Both the position numbers and the translations under genes were made by a program. 64,000 nt of DNA from Reichenbachiella agariperforans (GTDB lineage Bacteria > Bacteroidota > Bacteroidia > Cytophagales > Cyclobacteriaceae). Positions 1 through 8,797 of this stretch are shown here, piece by piece (positions within the stretch are counted from its first letter, which is position 1; each line of letters opens with the position of its first letter). The DNA lies in NCBI RefSeq assembly GCF_900142205.1, contig NZ_FRAA01000003.1, positions 372,001-436,000 on the forward strand, read 5' to 3'. The notes beneath the pieces were generated by a model. The model saw only the letters and a program-made list of their open reading frames with translations. It was not told where the DNA came from and ran no database searches.

Positions 1-3000
1 TGCCGACAGTATATCAATGATAAATCGACGAACATCAGAGTTATCCTCTACGACCAATACAGTTTTAGCATCTGCATTTTTAGGCTGTATGACAGCATTT
101 TGAATAACCTCAGACCAATCTGTGACTACTTCTGGCTGGTAATTCTCCAGCGCATCGCTTCCCTTGAAGTTACTAATCACCTGATTAGGCAACAAATGAT
201 CACTGCCTAGCGGTAGCCAAACACTAAAGGTACTACCCTGCCCTACCTGACTCGTGACCGTTACTTTGCCCTGATGCAGATCGACGATACTCTTAGTCAA
301 AGCGAGACCTATCCCAGTACCACGCTGAGATTCGCTCTGAGCCGTATCCATCGGCAACTGAAAGAACCGGTCGAAAATTTTGTCCTGTGTCTCAGCAGGT
401 ATTCCCTGCCCTGTATCGATCACCCGGATCTCCACTTCCGTTCCCCGACGATGAACCTCTACCCGAATTGTTCCATTCTCTTGGGTATATTTAAAGGCAT
501 TGGAAAGTAGGTTGTACATGACCCGCTCCAACTTGTCCCGATCAAAAAACACCAATACCTCCTCCTCCTCGGATAGAAAGTCATAGCTATACTTTCCGTT
601 TCGCGCATAAGTCTTAAAGGATAGATAAATTTCACGAACGAACTTCACCAAGTTGCCTTCTGCCGTTTCGAGCGGTGCTTGCTTGTTTTCCATCTTGCGA
701 AAATCCATCAGCTGATTGATGAGTTTGAGCAGTTGGCTCGCATTGTGCTGCATGGTTTTCATCTGTTTGTAGATTGCACTACTCCCTTGATAATCACGAA
801 GGATCTGTTCTAAGGGACCGAGTATCAGCGTCAGCGGTGTTCTAAACTCATGAGATATATTAGTAAAAAATTGCAACTTGGACGTAGTGAGCTCTTGCTC
901 CTTTTTGTGCAACTCTAGCTCCAGATCCAGCTCATATTGTAGCTGGGTACGTGACCGTATACTTCTAAACAGTACTAGCAAGGCCACAGCAATCGCAAAT
1001 CCATAAATCACAAATGCCCATACCGACCTCCAAGGCGCTGGATGAACCTTAATTTGGAGTTCAGTCCATTGGTCGGACCACAAACCGTCATTGTTAGCTC
1101 CTCGAATCTGAAACAGGTAATCTCCAGGGTTCTGGATCGCATAACTCACCGAAGGAATCATCGATTGTCTCCACTCGCTTTCCAAGCCCTTCAACCGGTA
1201 CTGAAACTGATTTTTTTTAGAGTTGACATAGCTGGGTAGCGCAAAATCAATGGAAAAATTAGACTGATCATAATCTAACGCTATCGCCTCCGTCAGTGCC
1301 AGTGTCTGCGCCAGTATATTAGTCGAATCATTCGGGACTATCTGAGAGTTGTTGACCGTCAACTGGCTGAGGACTACCTGTGTAGTGAATGGATTAGATT
1401 TCAACTGTGAGGGATCAAACCAAGTAACCCCTCTGGGAGACCCAAAAAACATAAGCCCCTCTTCGCTCGCCAGCGATGATTTGTTATTGTACTCGTTGGA
1501 GTTCAACCCGTCCGATTCGGTAAACAATTTAATTTCCTCAGTATTAGGGTCGAAACGTGCGATTCCGTTGTTAGAGCTCACCCAAAAATACCCCTTAGCG
1601 TCCTCCTCTATTGCATGAATGATCTGGCTAGAGTTAGGTACCTCCCCAAAAATATCGACAAATTGAAACGCTCCATCCACCATACGATACAGTCCCTGTT
1701 CTTTGGTGGCCGTCCAGATCGTCCCGTCTCGTGATTGCTCGATAAACAAAACGTCCTGTCCGTTCTCTAGTGCTTCATCGTAGAAGTAATGCTGAAAAGA
1801 TTCGTAAGGATTCTCTGCGTCCGCAGTAGACAAATTGAGTCCATTTTGAGTGGCTATCCAGAGGTTGCCTGTTCGGTCTACCATCAGTGACCGCACCTGA
1901 TTGTCAGACAAACCCATCGCTCGATCTTCCTGCTGCTGTATCCATCGAAGGTCACCAGACACTGGGTCATAGAGGTTTAAACCTCCTCCAAAAGTACCGA
2001 TCACCCAATGCCCCACCTGATCCTGTACCACATCATAGACGCTATTGTGACTCAATCCCTCTTTGGTAGACAGTCTCAAAACTTGCTTCTTGTTTCGAAG
2101 ATCCCACAATACAATCCCTGCATCAAAAGTACAAATCCAGATTCGTTCTCCTTTGGTTTCCCAGTTGAGGTATTTCACATTACTACTAGGTATAGCACCA
2201 TCGCTACTGCTCACATAGTCAAATGTCCCACGGCTTCTATTGTATATATTTAGTCCTCCTCCTTCGGTACCTAGATAGTAGGTTTCATCATCTTGCAGTA
2301 CTGCACTGACGACATTGTTGCTCAGACCTCCTCCATCCGGTTCCTGACTCAGGTTATTAAAATTAAAATTAACCTCATGCCACATATTGAGTCCACCAAA
2401 ATAAGTGCCTACCCATACCGCTCCATTGTCACTGCAGTAGACCTTTTTGATTTTATTTTCAGACAGCCCGTCCTGATCCCGAGGGTCAACAAGGCTAGCG
2501 ATCATCTCTCCATTTGGCATCAATCTATTTAATCCCGTATAGGTACCTATCCAGAGCGAACCATCCAGACCGTACTCAAGCGAACGGATATTGTCATGCA
2601 CCATAGCGGGCGTAGTATTCGTATCATAGTGTGCTACCGTCTGACCATCTGGGTCGACCAGAAATAACCCCCAATCCCGCGTACCAACCCACATATTGCC
2701 TTTAGGGTCTTCCAAAACTTCTTGTACAAAACTGGTCTGTAAATCTGCTGAGTCTCCAAGTGGAACATCCTCAAAGATGAGCAATGTAGCTTCGGGGTTT
2801 CTCGTCACACACAGACCATTAGAGGTCGCGATCCATACCGCTCCACGGCTATCTTGATAGATATCTAAGATGTAATCACCAGCCAAACTATTCGACCTAT
2901 TGGTATCATGACGGATGGTTCTGATCTCATGGGTTTTAGGATTGATGATATTGAGACCTTCTTGTGTACCTACCCATATTTGATCTTCGGAGACGACCTC

Positions 3001-3405
3001 CAGCGTACGTATGGTGTGATTGGATAGGACGTTTTCGCCCGCATCGCTGGCAAGATAGCGTTCGAATCGCTCACTACGCTGGATGTAATGATTCAGACCA
3101 TTATAAGTGCCGATCCAAAGATCTCCTTTTGCATCGACTTTGATCTCTAATATGTCGTTGTTGGATAAACTGGTAGAATCTGTGGGGTTGGTTCTGAAGA
3201 CTTGAAAACTCCGCCCATCGTAGCGGTTTAGTCCATCACGGGTTCCAAACCACATCATCCCAAAATCATCCTGAGCGATCGCGATCACGGCACTTTGAGA
3301 CAGTCCCTCCGCAGAATGAAAATGCTTAAAGGCGAGTTTACCTTCATCAGCCACACTCCACCAAGTGTACAACATCAGTACACACACCGCTATGCATTGC
3401 TTCAT
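1..3405 (-). CDS. Hybrid two-component system sensor (HTCS), partial at left edge
   Basis: An open frame of 1135 codons runs from an ATG at 3405 off the left end of the window; an in-frame stop (TAA) six codons upstream fixes the start. Order seen: a short signal peptide (MKQCIAVCVLMLYTWW), about 700 residues of Reg_prop propeller repeats with motifs such as MWFGTRDGLNRYDG and LWIGTYNGLNHY, a Y_Y_Y domain (about 730-790), one membrane helix (about 800), HisKA with H-box FFTNISHEFRTPL (about 850), HATPase_c with DTGQGIP and GTGIGLAL, and the start of a receiver domain (VLVVEDNSDVRRF) at the edge. The family usually continues with the phospho-acceptor Asp and an AraC-type HTH, which lie outside the window. 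HTCS proteins sense oligosaccharides in the periplasm and activate neighbouring carbohydrate genes; the ligand here is probably uronate-containing (inference from context). Confidence 0.95.
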   Translation of the reverse strand, partial: MKQCIAVCVLMLYTWWSVADEGKLAFKHFHSAEGLSQSAVIAIAQDDFGMMWFGTRDGLNRYDGRSFQVFRTNPTDSTSLSNNDILEIKVDAKGDLWIGTYNGLNHYIQRSERFERYLASDAGENVLSNHTIRTLEVVSEDQIWVGTQEGLNIINPKTHEIRTIRHDTNRSNSLAGDYILDIYQDSRGAVWIATSNGLCVTRNPEATLLIFEDVPLGDSADLQTSFVQEVLEDPKGNMWVGTRDWGLFLVDPDGQTVAHYDTNTTPAMVHDNIRSLEYGLDGSLWIGTYTGLNRLMPNGEMIASLVDPRDQDGLSENKIKKVYCSDNGAVWVGTYFGGLNMWHEVNFNFNNLSQEPDGGGLSNNVVSAVLQDDETYYLGTEGGGLNIYNRSRGTFDYVSSSDGAIPSSNVKYLNWETKGERIWICTFDAGIVLWDLRNKKQVLRLSTKEGLSHNSVYDVVQDQVGHWVIGTFGGGLNLYDPVSGDLRWIQQQEDRAMGLSDNQVRSLMVDRTGNLWIATQNGLNLSTADAENPYESFQHYFYDEALENGQDVLFIEQSRDGTIWTATKEQGLYRMVDGAFQFVDIFGEVPNSSQIIHAIEEDAKGYFWVSSNNGIARFDPNTEEIKLFTESDGLNSNEYNNKSSLASEEGLMFFGSPRGVTWFDPSQLKSNPFTTQVVLSQLTVNNSQIVPNDSTNILAQTLALTEAIALDYDQSNFSIDFALPSYVNSKKNQFQYRLKGLESEWRQSMIPSVSYAIQNPGDYLFQIRGANNDGLWSDQWTELQIKVHPAPWRSVWAFVIYGFAIAVALLVLFRSIRSRTQLQYELDLELELHKKEQELTTSKLQFFTNISHEFRTPLTLILGPLEQILRDYQGSSAIYKQMKTMQHNASQLLKLINQLMDFRKMENKQAPLETAEGNLVKFVREIYLSFKTYARNGKYSYDFLSEEEEVLVFFDRDKLERVMYNLLSNAFKYTQENGTIRVEVHRRGTEVEIRVIDTGQGIPAETQDKIFDRFFQLPMDTAQSESQRGTGIGLALTKSIVDLHQGKVTVTSQVGQGSTFSVWLPLGSDHLLPNQVISNFKGSDALENYQPEVVTDWSEVIQNAVIQPKNADAKTVLVVEDNSDVRRFIIDILSA

Positions 3406-3444
3406 TCCTCTCACGCCTGCTTACTTCTAATTTTGTCTCTCAGA

Positions 3445-3485
3445 ATAAAAAATGGCGACTACTTCACGGGAAAGCAGTCGCCATT
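3445..3485 (-). terminator. Intrinsic terminator of the kduI-kduD-DUF4861 operon
   Basis: A ten-base-pair stem (AATGGCGACT at 3451-3460 with AGTCGCCATT at 3476-3485) is preceded on the plus strand by an A-run, so it reads as a stem plus U-tract on the minus strand. It lies between the DUF4861 gene and the HTCS start, and would insulate the two minus-strand units. Confidence 0.75.
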
Positions 3486-3577
3486 CCAAGCCTAAAATTG
3501 GCTAAGTTGTAGCATAAAATCGTACAAATAAAGGGGTAAATTCGTACAAACCCTTCTAAGAGAACACTAGAGGCATA

Positions 3578-4786
3578 TTACTCTATGACTACTGCAGCGC
3601 TAAAAACCAATGCTTGCTGTGCCACTGTCTCTCCAAAACCTTCGGCAGTCGAAAACTGAGCATCAGTAGGTTCCCAGCCCGCTACAAAGTAGTACTTCGG
3701 TGTCTCATTGCTCTTGAACGCTACATAATACGTCTCGATAACACCGTCCCCTTCGTTAGCAGTCTCTCCAGCATCTACGAACGAATCACTAGTGACCACC
3801 ACTGCCATCCCTAGGTTATCCTTGTTCTCAGACTGCTGGTCAAACGTATAGATATACCGACTCTGAGGAGTCTCTCCCGTGTACATTTTATCAGCATATT
3901 TGTTAACAATTCCAGTCACCCAGGTGACATCCTTTTGGTCACAGATCAACTCTTCTTGGTAGCCATACTGACCAGCCCAGATCGTGATACGCTCGGTAAC
4001 TGATAGATCGCCTACAGGTGTATTCCAACCCTGATGCCTTACCTCAAAAATCGTACGAACAGGCCCTTCTACAATCGTAGCATACTCTCCTGCTTCTGTA
4101 TCCCCTAACTTCACCAGCGAATCCTCATACATCATCGCCACAGCACCAGCCCCGAGACTGTTCCCAACCTTGAGTACGTCCATACCCCAGTCATCTTGCT
4201 TGTGATAATTCTGACCTTTGACCCCTGCTAAGTGAAGCGTCATTTTATCGGTCGTCTTACCGTAGATATCCTTTCCGTTTCGAGAGTCAAAATAGAGTCT
4301 AAAACCTACTTTGTCGTTTTCCCAAGCAGGGCCTTCCATCTGATACATCATCGGATACTGCATCGCAATATTGTCAGCATGTCTGACTTCCTGATCTTTC
4401 TCTACAAAAGCATCTGACCGGTCATAATCCACGCCAAGATACACGCTGGTACGTTGTGTCAATGTCGGATAGACACTCGTCTTGCTCAGATCGAGCACCT
4501 TGTCTGTACTAGCTGTCAAAGCCACCAAAATGGCAATTTGATCCCAGTTACCATCACCATCTAGATCATCCAACTGCTGTGGCACGACAGATCCTTGATC
4601 CTTGAGTAACGGAAATGTGCCCGCTTCTAAAACACCTAATTTCTGCTCGATCACTACTCTCTCAATTACGACAGGCATCTCAGCGATATCCTGTGACAAT
4701 TGGTTTTTAAGTGTCACAGTCACTGCTGGAGGCTGACATGCTGCCAGTCCCAGTAGTGATAGTGCTATTATTCCTAACTGCTTCAT
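3578..4786 (-). CDS. DUF4861 family lipoprotein
   Basis: The 402-residue protein has a lipoprotein signal (MKQLGIIALSLLGLAAC, lipid-modified Cys17). The rest resembles DUF4861, a beta-rich family common in Bacteroidota polysaccharide-utilisation loci for pectin, ulvan and related uronic-acid polymers; no catalytic mechanism is known to me. It is the last gene of the kduI-kduD operon and its ATG abuts the kduD stop, so the products are probably co-expressed. Cell-envelope location is inferred from the lipobox. A role in binding or cutting uronate-containing oligosaccharides is inference from family and neighbours only. Confidence 0.8.
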   Translation of the reverse strand: MKQLGIIALSLLGLAACQPPAVTVTLKNQLSQDIAEMPVVIERVVIEQKLGVLEAGTFPLLKDQGSVVPQQLDDLDGDGNWDQIAILVALTASTDKVLDLSKTSVYPTLTQRTSVYLGVDYDRSDAFVEKDQEVRHADNIAMQYPMMYQMEGPAWENDKVGFRLYFDSRNGKDIYGKTTDKMTLHLAGVKGQNYHKQDDWGMDVLKVGNSLGAGAVAMMYEDSLVKLGDTEAGEYATIVEGPVRTIFEVRHQGWNTPVGDLSVTERITIWAGQYGYQEELICDQKDVTWVTGIVNKYADKMYTGETPQSRYIYTFDQQSENKDNLGMAVVVTSDSFVDAGETANEGDGVIETYYVAFKSNETPKYYFVAGWEPTDAQFSTAEGFGETVAQQALVFSAAVVIE

Positions 4787-5574
4787 TAGTCTTCGTTGCT
4801 AGGTTTTCCAATAGTCGCGAGAATACCTCCATCGACATAAATCACTTGGCCATTAACGAAATCACTGGCCTTTGAACTCAAGAAGACCGCTGCACCTTCC
4901 AAGTCAGACGGGTCTCCCCATTTGCCGGCAGGCGTACGTCCCACGATGAAGTCATTGAACGGATGTCCATCGACTCGAATCGGAGCAGTTTGGCTCGTCG
5001 CAAAATACCCAGGGCCGATTCCGTTGGTCTGGATGTTGTGCTTTGCCCACTCTGTCGCCATATTTTGCGTCAGCATTTTCAATCCACCTTTGGCTGCTGC
5101 ATAGGCTCCTACGGTGCTACGACCAAGCTCACTCATCATGGAGCAGATGTTGATGATTTTACCGCTCTTGCGTGCAATCATACCTTTTACCACATGCTTT
5201 GATACGATGAACGGACTCACTAGGTCTACCTTGATGACCTGCTCAAACTCCGCTACTTCCATCTCTTCGAGCGGTACACGCTTGATGATCCCAGCGTTGT
5301 TGACCAAGATATCGATATCACCTACTTCCGATTGGATTTTAGCGACAGCTGCTTTGACTGCCTCTTCGTCCGTCACGTCAAACTTATAGCCGCTGACCTT
5401 GATGCCTTCTTTTTCGTATTCTTTGATGGCATTGTCGATCTTCTCTTGCGACGAATTCCCGTTGATCACTACGGTAGCTCCTGCTTTGCCGAGTCCCATC
5501 GCCATGGCCATCCCTAGGCCATGTGTAGCACCCGTCACGAGCGCTACTTTTCCTTTTAAATTAAATAAATCCAT
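4786..5574 (-). CDS. kduD: 2-dehydro-3-deoxy-D-gluconate 5-dehydrogenase (KduD), SDR family
   Basis: A classical short-chain dehydrogenase of 262 residues from the chosen start MDLFNLKGK. Nucleotide-binding motif TGATHGLG at 14-21, NNAG in the middle, catalytic YAAAK near residue 158, and a C-terminal VNGQVIYVDGG. KduD reduces 3-deoxy-D-glycero-2,5-hexodiulosonate to 2-keto-3-deoxygluconate, the step after KduI. An upstream in-frame ATG at 5604 would overlap kduI by 25 bases and add ten residues not seen in the family. The ATG at 5574 lies five bases after the kduI stop and is preferred. The position directly after kduI makes the KduD assignment stronger than sequence alone, since SDRs are hard to tell apart. 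Confidence 0.9.
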   Translation of the reverse strand: MDLFNLKGKVALVTGATHGLGMAMAMGLGKAGATVVINGNSSQEKIDNAIKEYEKEGIKVSGYKFDVTDEEAVKAAVAKIQSEVGDIDILVNNAGIIKRVPLEEMEVAEFEQVIKVDLVSPFIVSKHVVKGMIARKSGKIINICSMMSELGRSTVGAYAAAKGGLKMLTQNMATEWAKHNIQTNGIGPGYFATSQTAPIRVDGHPFNDFIVGRTPAGKWGDPSDLEGAAVFLSSKASDFVNGQVIYVDGGILATIGKPSNED

Positions 5575-5579
5575 GCTTT

Positions 5580-6422
5580 TTATCTTAATTCGTTGATTGG
5601 ACAAACATCCATGTCTGTATAGTCTAGATTCTCACCAGCCATACCCCAGATGAACGTATAGTTAGACGTACCTGCACCTGAGTGGATTGACCAAGGGGGA
5701 GAGATCACCGCTTGCTCATTTTGCATCCAGATGTGTCTCGTCTCGTCAGTCTGTCCCATGAAGTGACACACAGACTGCTCAGGAGGCACTTCGATGTACA
5801 TATAAACCTCCATACGGCGATCATGTACATGCGATGGAAGGGTGTTCCATACACTACCTGTCTTGAGCTCGGTCATCCCCATCTGTAGTTGGCATGTATC
5901 TACCACACCGCCTATGAGCATTTGGTTTACTGTTCTAGCATTGGCGGTTTCGAGCGTTCCTAGCTCTAGCTTTTTCGCCTCTGCTTTAGTGACTTTCTTG
6001 TTAGGGAATGAATGGTGCGCTGGCGCTGAGTTCAAGTAGAACTTGGCTGGAGCAGACGCGTCTTTGCTTTCGAAGATCACTTCTTTGGCTCCCATACCTA
6101 CGTATAGTGCATCCTTGTAGGTCAATTCGAAGGCTTCTCCATCTACGTATACCGTACCATCCCCTCCGACATTGATCACACCGAGTTCTCTCCTTGCGAG
6201 GAAAGTCTCCGACTTCAACGGATCGATGGTTTCCAAGGTCAATTTCTTAGAAGCAGGCACTGCAGATCCAGCGATGTATCGGTCATAGTGTGTATAGACC
6301 AAGACGACCTCATCCGGCTTCATTAGATTGTCAATCAAGAACTCATTTCTTAGTTCTTTGGTGTCCAATTTTTTTACCGCATCTGGACTCGATGCATATC
6401 TTACTTCGTACGAAACACTCAT
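5580..6422 (-). CDS. kduI: 5-dehydro-4-deoxy-D-glucuronate isomerase (KduI)
   Basis: 280 residues, the usual KduI length. The cupin-fold metal site is complete: His198 and His200 in SHVHDRRMEVYMY, Glu205, and His247 in PPWSIHSG, corresponding to the zinc ligands of the E. coli enzyme. It isomerises 4-deoxy-L-threo-5-hexosulose uronate, made from unsaturated uronates released by polysaccharide lyases, to the KduD substrate. First gene of the kduI-kduD-DUF4861 operon. It is divergent from a LacI-type regulator across about 110 bases that hold a minus-strand -7 element and a perfect palindromic operator, so repression by that regulator is likely. Confidence 0.96.
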   Translation of the reverse strand: MSVSYEVRYASSPDAVKKLDTKELRNEFLIDNLMKPDEVVLVYTHYDRYIAGSAVPASKKLTLETIDPLKSETFLARRELGVINVGGDGTVYVDGEAFELTYKDALYVGMGAKEVIFESKDASAPAKFYLNSAPAHHSFPNKKVTKAEAKKLELGTLETANARTVNQMLIGGVVDTCQLQMGMTELKTGSVWNTLPSHVHDRRMEVYMYIEVPPEQSVCHFMGQTDETRHIWMQNEQAVISPPWSIHSGAGTSNYTFIWGMAGENLDYTDMDVCPINELR

Positions 6423-6460
6423 GAGCTATTTCTTTTTTGATTTATAAATTCCTTTGGCTT

Positions 6461-6468
6461 CAAAGGTA
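6461..6468 (-). promoter_or_regulatory. kduI promoter, -7 element
   Basis: On the minus strand this reads TACCTTTG, an exact match to the Bacteroidota -7 consensus TAnnTTTG, 39 bases before the kduI ATG. The palindromic operator at 6476-6497 covers where the -33 element would be, which fits repression. Confidence 0.6.
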
Positions 6469-6475
6469 AATATTA

Positions 6476-6497
6476 AAAATACAATCGATTGTATTTT
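6476..6497. promoter_or_regulatory. LacI-type operator between kduI and lacI
   Basis: A perfect 22-bp palindrome with core TACAATCGATTGTA at 6480-6493 and a central CG, as in many LacI-family operators. The same 14-bp core recurs at 12391-12404 upstream of the TRAP transporter. It sits in the shared region of kduI and the regulator gene starting at 6531, so autoregulation and kdu control are likely (inference). Confidence 0.75.
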
Positions 6498-6530
6498 GTG
6501 TTGCTTTTTTATTTTATCTTCGCCACTCCA

Positions 6531-7547
6531 ATGAAAAAGAAGGCCACCATACACGACATAGCCCGCGAGCTCAACATCAACGCCAGCACGGTATCTAGGG
6601 CTCTAGCCGATAGCCCTCGGGTCAAAGAAAAGACCAAAAAACTGATCCAAGAAAAGGCCGCTGAAATGGGGTATTCGCGCAATCACTTGGCTTCTAACCT
6701 ACGTACACAGCGCACACATACTATAGGTGTTATCGTACCCAATATTTCACGACACTTCTTCTCTACTGTGATAGGCGGCATGGAAGAAATCGTCTCAGAG
6801 CAAGGTTACAATCTGATCATTTGCCAATCACATGATAGTGCAGAACGCGAAGCACAGCTCGTTGACACCCTACTGGCCAATCAAGTCGATGGCATCATCT
6901 TGTCGATCGCTACCGAGCAGAGCGACGGGAGTCATATACAACGCATCGAAGCAAGTGGGAAGCCGGTGGTGTTTTTTGATCGAGAATGTAAAACCATCCA
7001 AGGTCACAATGTGCTCATCGATGATTTTTCGAGAGCTTATGAGTTGACAGACAGCTTGATCCAAAACGGCTGTCGTCATATTGTCCACCTCGGTGGCAAC
7101 AGCGAAGCAAGTATCTATCAAGACAGGCTAAGAGGGTATAAAGATGCACTGGAGAAAAATAACATCGAATTTCAGGAGGATTGGGTCTTCAAGAGCCGAC
7201 TCAAACAGCTAGATGGTCAAGAAATCGCGCAGCAATTGCTCGCTAAGGATAAAATGCCTGATGCCATCTTCTCTGCCAATGACGTAGCTGCTATCGCAGC
7301 GATGGAAGTGCTCCAAAAAGCAGGCATCCGAATACCCGAAGAGATCAAAGTGTTTGGTTTCAGTGGCGAACCGATTTCGGCCTACACCTCTCCGGCACTC
7401 AGTACGGTCAATCAAAACCCGAATCTCATGGGGCAAAAAACGGCAGAGCTGCTTCTCGATCAAATCAACGGAACACAGCTACCCGTCCACAATACCATCA
7501 TCCCCTCCGAGATCATCATCAGACAATCCTCTCTAAAAACAGACTAA
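6531..7547 (+). CDS. LacI family transcriptional regulator (probable uronate regulon repressor)
   Basis: 338 residues from ATG 6531 (MKKKATIHDIARELNINAST). A further-upstream frame start at 6489 lies inside the operator and adds a hydrophobic stretch foreign to the family, so it is not used. N-terminal LacI HTH (residues 4-23, with ASTVSRAL), hinge region to about 60, then a periplasmic-binding-protein-like sensor domain (HTIGVIVPNISRHFFS, FGFSGEPISAYTSPALSTV). Divergent from kduI with a perfect palindrome between them; a second copy stands before dctP. The effector is probably a uronate or KDG-pathway intermediate (inference). Confidence 0.92.
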   Translation: MKKKATIHDIARELNINASTVSRALADSPRVKEKTKKLIQEKAAEMGYSRNHLASNLRTQRTHTIGVIVPNISRHFFSTVIGGMEEIVSEQGYNLIICQSHDSAEREAQLVDTLLANQVDGIILSIATEQSDGSHIQRIEASGKPVVFFDRECKTIQGHNVLIDDFSRAYELTDSLIQNGCRHIVHLGGNSEASIYQDRLRGYKDALEKNNIEFQEDWVFKSRLKQLDGQEIAQQLLAKDKMPDAIFSANDVAAIAAMEVLQKAGIRIPEEIKVFGFSGEPISAYTSPALSTVNQNPNLMGQKTAELLLDQINGTQLPVHNTIIPSEIIIRQSSLKTD

Positions 7548-7596
7548 CAGCATCTTGTCTCTTTAGTCTTGGTTCTACTAGGTCTAATCTCTACCC

Positions 7597-8637
7597 CTAA
7601 TGTTCACAGTACATTAAATTCTCCTTAGTGATGATATCCAAAGGAAGAAACTGTTGTTGCTCTACTTCCATATTGAGCAGTAAATGCTGGTGTAAGGCTT
7701 GAATCGCCTTAAAGCCCTGTTGCTTCGGTTGCTGATGAATGAGATAGTTGATCGTTCCATCTTCGAGATACATTTTATTCTCCTCGATCAGGTCATAACC
7801 GACCATGCGAAGTTTTAGTTCTTGCTTCACTTCGTTCATCTCTGTGGCCAAAAAATAAGATCGAGAGTTGGGGACGAAAACACGAACCGGTTTCTTTCTG
7901 GTCAGCATACGCTCTATTAGTTCACTGTAGCCCATCGCTTCCTGCTCCATGTTTATTTTGATAACCTGAGGACTGTTGTTCACTTCTTCAAAGTAATTTT
8001 CCAACCCTTCTATCCGCGCTGCAATGGTTTTGTTGTACAAATCTGCCATTTGGAAAGTAATCACGTACAAATCATAATTCTCAGAATACCCTTCGTGGAG
8101 CAACCCTCCAGACATGCGACCACTCTGAAACGCATCCTGACCAATGTATGATAGACAGTTAGGCAATGGGATTTTAGAATCCACTAAGATCACCGGAATC
8201 TGACTTTTTTTCAACCGCTCAACTGCAGGACTGTTCTCATTCAGGAATATAGGTGCCAGCACAATACCGTCGGGCTTGGCTGCCACGACCTCTTGGATGA
8301 TCCCTTCTATCTCTGTCTGTGACTCCACCGCTAGACTATAGGCATGCATATCGACTTGCAAGAAATCATACTCCGCCACAGCTTTCTCTACGCCCTGTCG
8401 GTGTTTCACCCAATAGGAATTTTTCTCTGGCAAAATCACCGCAAGATGATAAGTCTTATTCAACTTGAGATTGCGTGCATAGACGTTAGAAGAATAATTC
8501 CCTTCCTTAGCGATTCTGAGGACTCTTTCCTTGGTCTCTGGCGAAACACGTCCTCTATCGTGTAGCACACGATCAACTGTCCCTATGGATACATCTGCCT
8601 GTTTGGCAATCTCCTTTATAGTAATTCTCGGTTTCAT
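7597..8637 (-). CDS. LacI family transcriptional regulator (candidate uxuBA-uxaC regulator)
   Basis: 346 residues: LacI-type HTH at the N-terminus (ITIKEIAKQADVSIGTVDRVLHDRGRVS), then a sugar-binding type sensor domain (PDGIVLAPIFLNENSPAVERLKKSQIPVILVDSKIP). Convergent with the first LacI gene (49 bases apart) and divergent from uxuB. It is a distinct subfamily from its neighbour, with TVDRV instead of TVSRA in the recognition helix, so different operators are expected. The GTnnACGTnnAC-like motifs at 8704 and 8761 in the divergent region are the natural candidates for its sites (inference). Confidence 0.92.
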   Translation of the reverse strand: MKPRITIKEIAKQADVSIGTVDRVLHDRGRVSPETKERVLRIAKEGNYSSNVYARNLKLNKTYHLAVILPEKNSYWVKHRQGVEKAVAEYDFLQVDMHAYSLAVESQTEIEGIIQEVVAAKPDGIVLAPIFLNENSPAVERLKKSQIPVILVDSKIPLPNCLSYIGQDAFQSGRMSGGLLHEGYSENYDLYVITFQMADLYNKTIAARIEGLENYFEEVNNSPQVIKINMEQEAMGYSELIERMLTRKKPVRVFVPNSRSYFLATEMNEVKQELKLRMVGYDLIEENKMYLEDGTINYLIHQQPKQQGFKAIQALHQHLLLNMEVEQQQFLPLDIITKENLMYCEH

Positions 8638-8663
8638 ATCGAATCTAAAGTTGTAAAAAACAT

Positions 8664-8693
8664 TTTGAATTCAGATGCAATATACTACATTTG
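8664..8693 (+). promoter_or_regulatory. Promoter of the uxuB-uxuA-uxaC operon
   Basis: A TTTG at 8664-8667 and an exact -7 element TACATTTG at 8686-8693, 18 bases apart, fit the Bacteroidota promoter pattern. Transcription would begin near 8700, giving a leader of about 98 bases that holds two operator-like motifs and a terminator-like hairpin. Confidence 0.65.
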
Positions 8694-8703
8694 TCAAAAT
8701 AAT

Positions 8704-8715
8704 GTTAACGTACAC
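8704..8715. promoter_or_regulatory. Operator-like motif 1 upstream of uxuB
   Basis: GTTAACGTACAC, an imperfect palindrome centred on ACGT with outer GT/AC pairs. Bases 8706-8715 (TAACGTACAC) recur exactly at 8763-8772. It lies a few bases after the predicted transcription start, a repressor position. Confidence 0.5.
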
Positions 8716-8723
8716 GCACTAAC

Positions 8724-8747
8724 AACACTCCTAGACGAGTGTTTTTT
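8724..8747 (+). terminator. Terminator-like hairpin inside the uxuB leader
   Basis: A seven-base-pair stem AACACTC (8724-8730) with GAGTGTT (8737-8743), a six-base loop, and a run of Ts ending at 8747. It lies between the two operator-like motifs, after the predicted start site and 51 bases before the uxuB ATG, so it may act as an attenuator or roadblock site. Confidence 0.5.
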
Positions 8748-8760
8748 AAAAGCGAAATGC

Positions 8761-8772
8761 GGTAACGTACAC
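8761..8772. promoter_or_regulatory. Operator-like motif 2 upstream of uxuB
   Basis: GGTAACGTACAC, repeating the ten-base TAACGTACAC of motif 1 exactly, 57 bases downstream of it and 26 bases before the uxuB start. Confidence 0.5.
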
Positions 8773-8797
8773 ACAGACTTTACAAACAAACACATAC

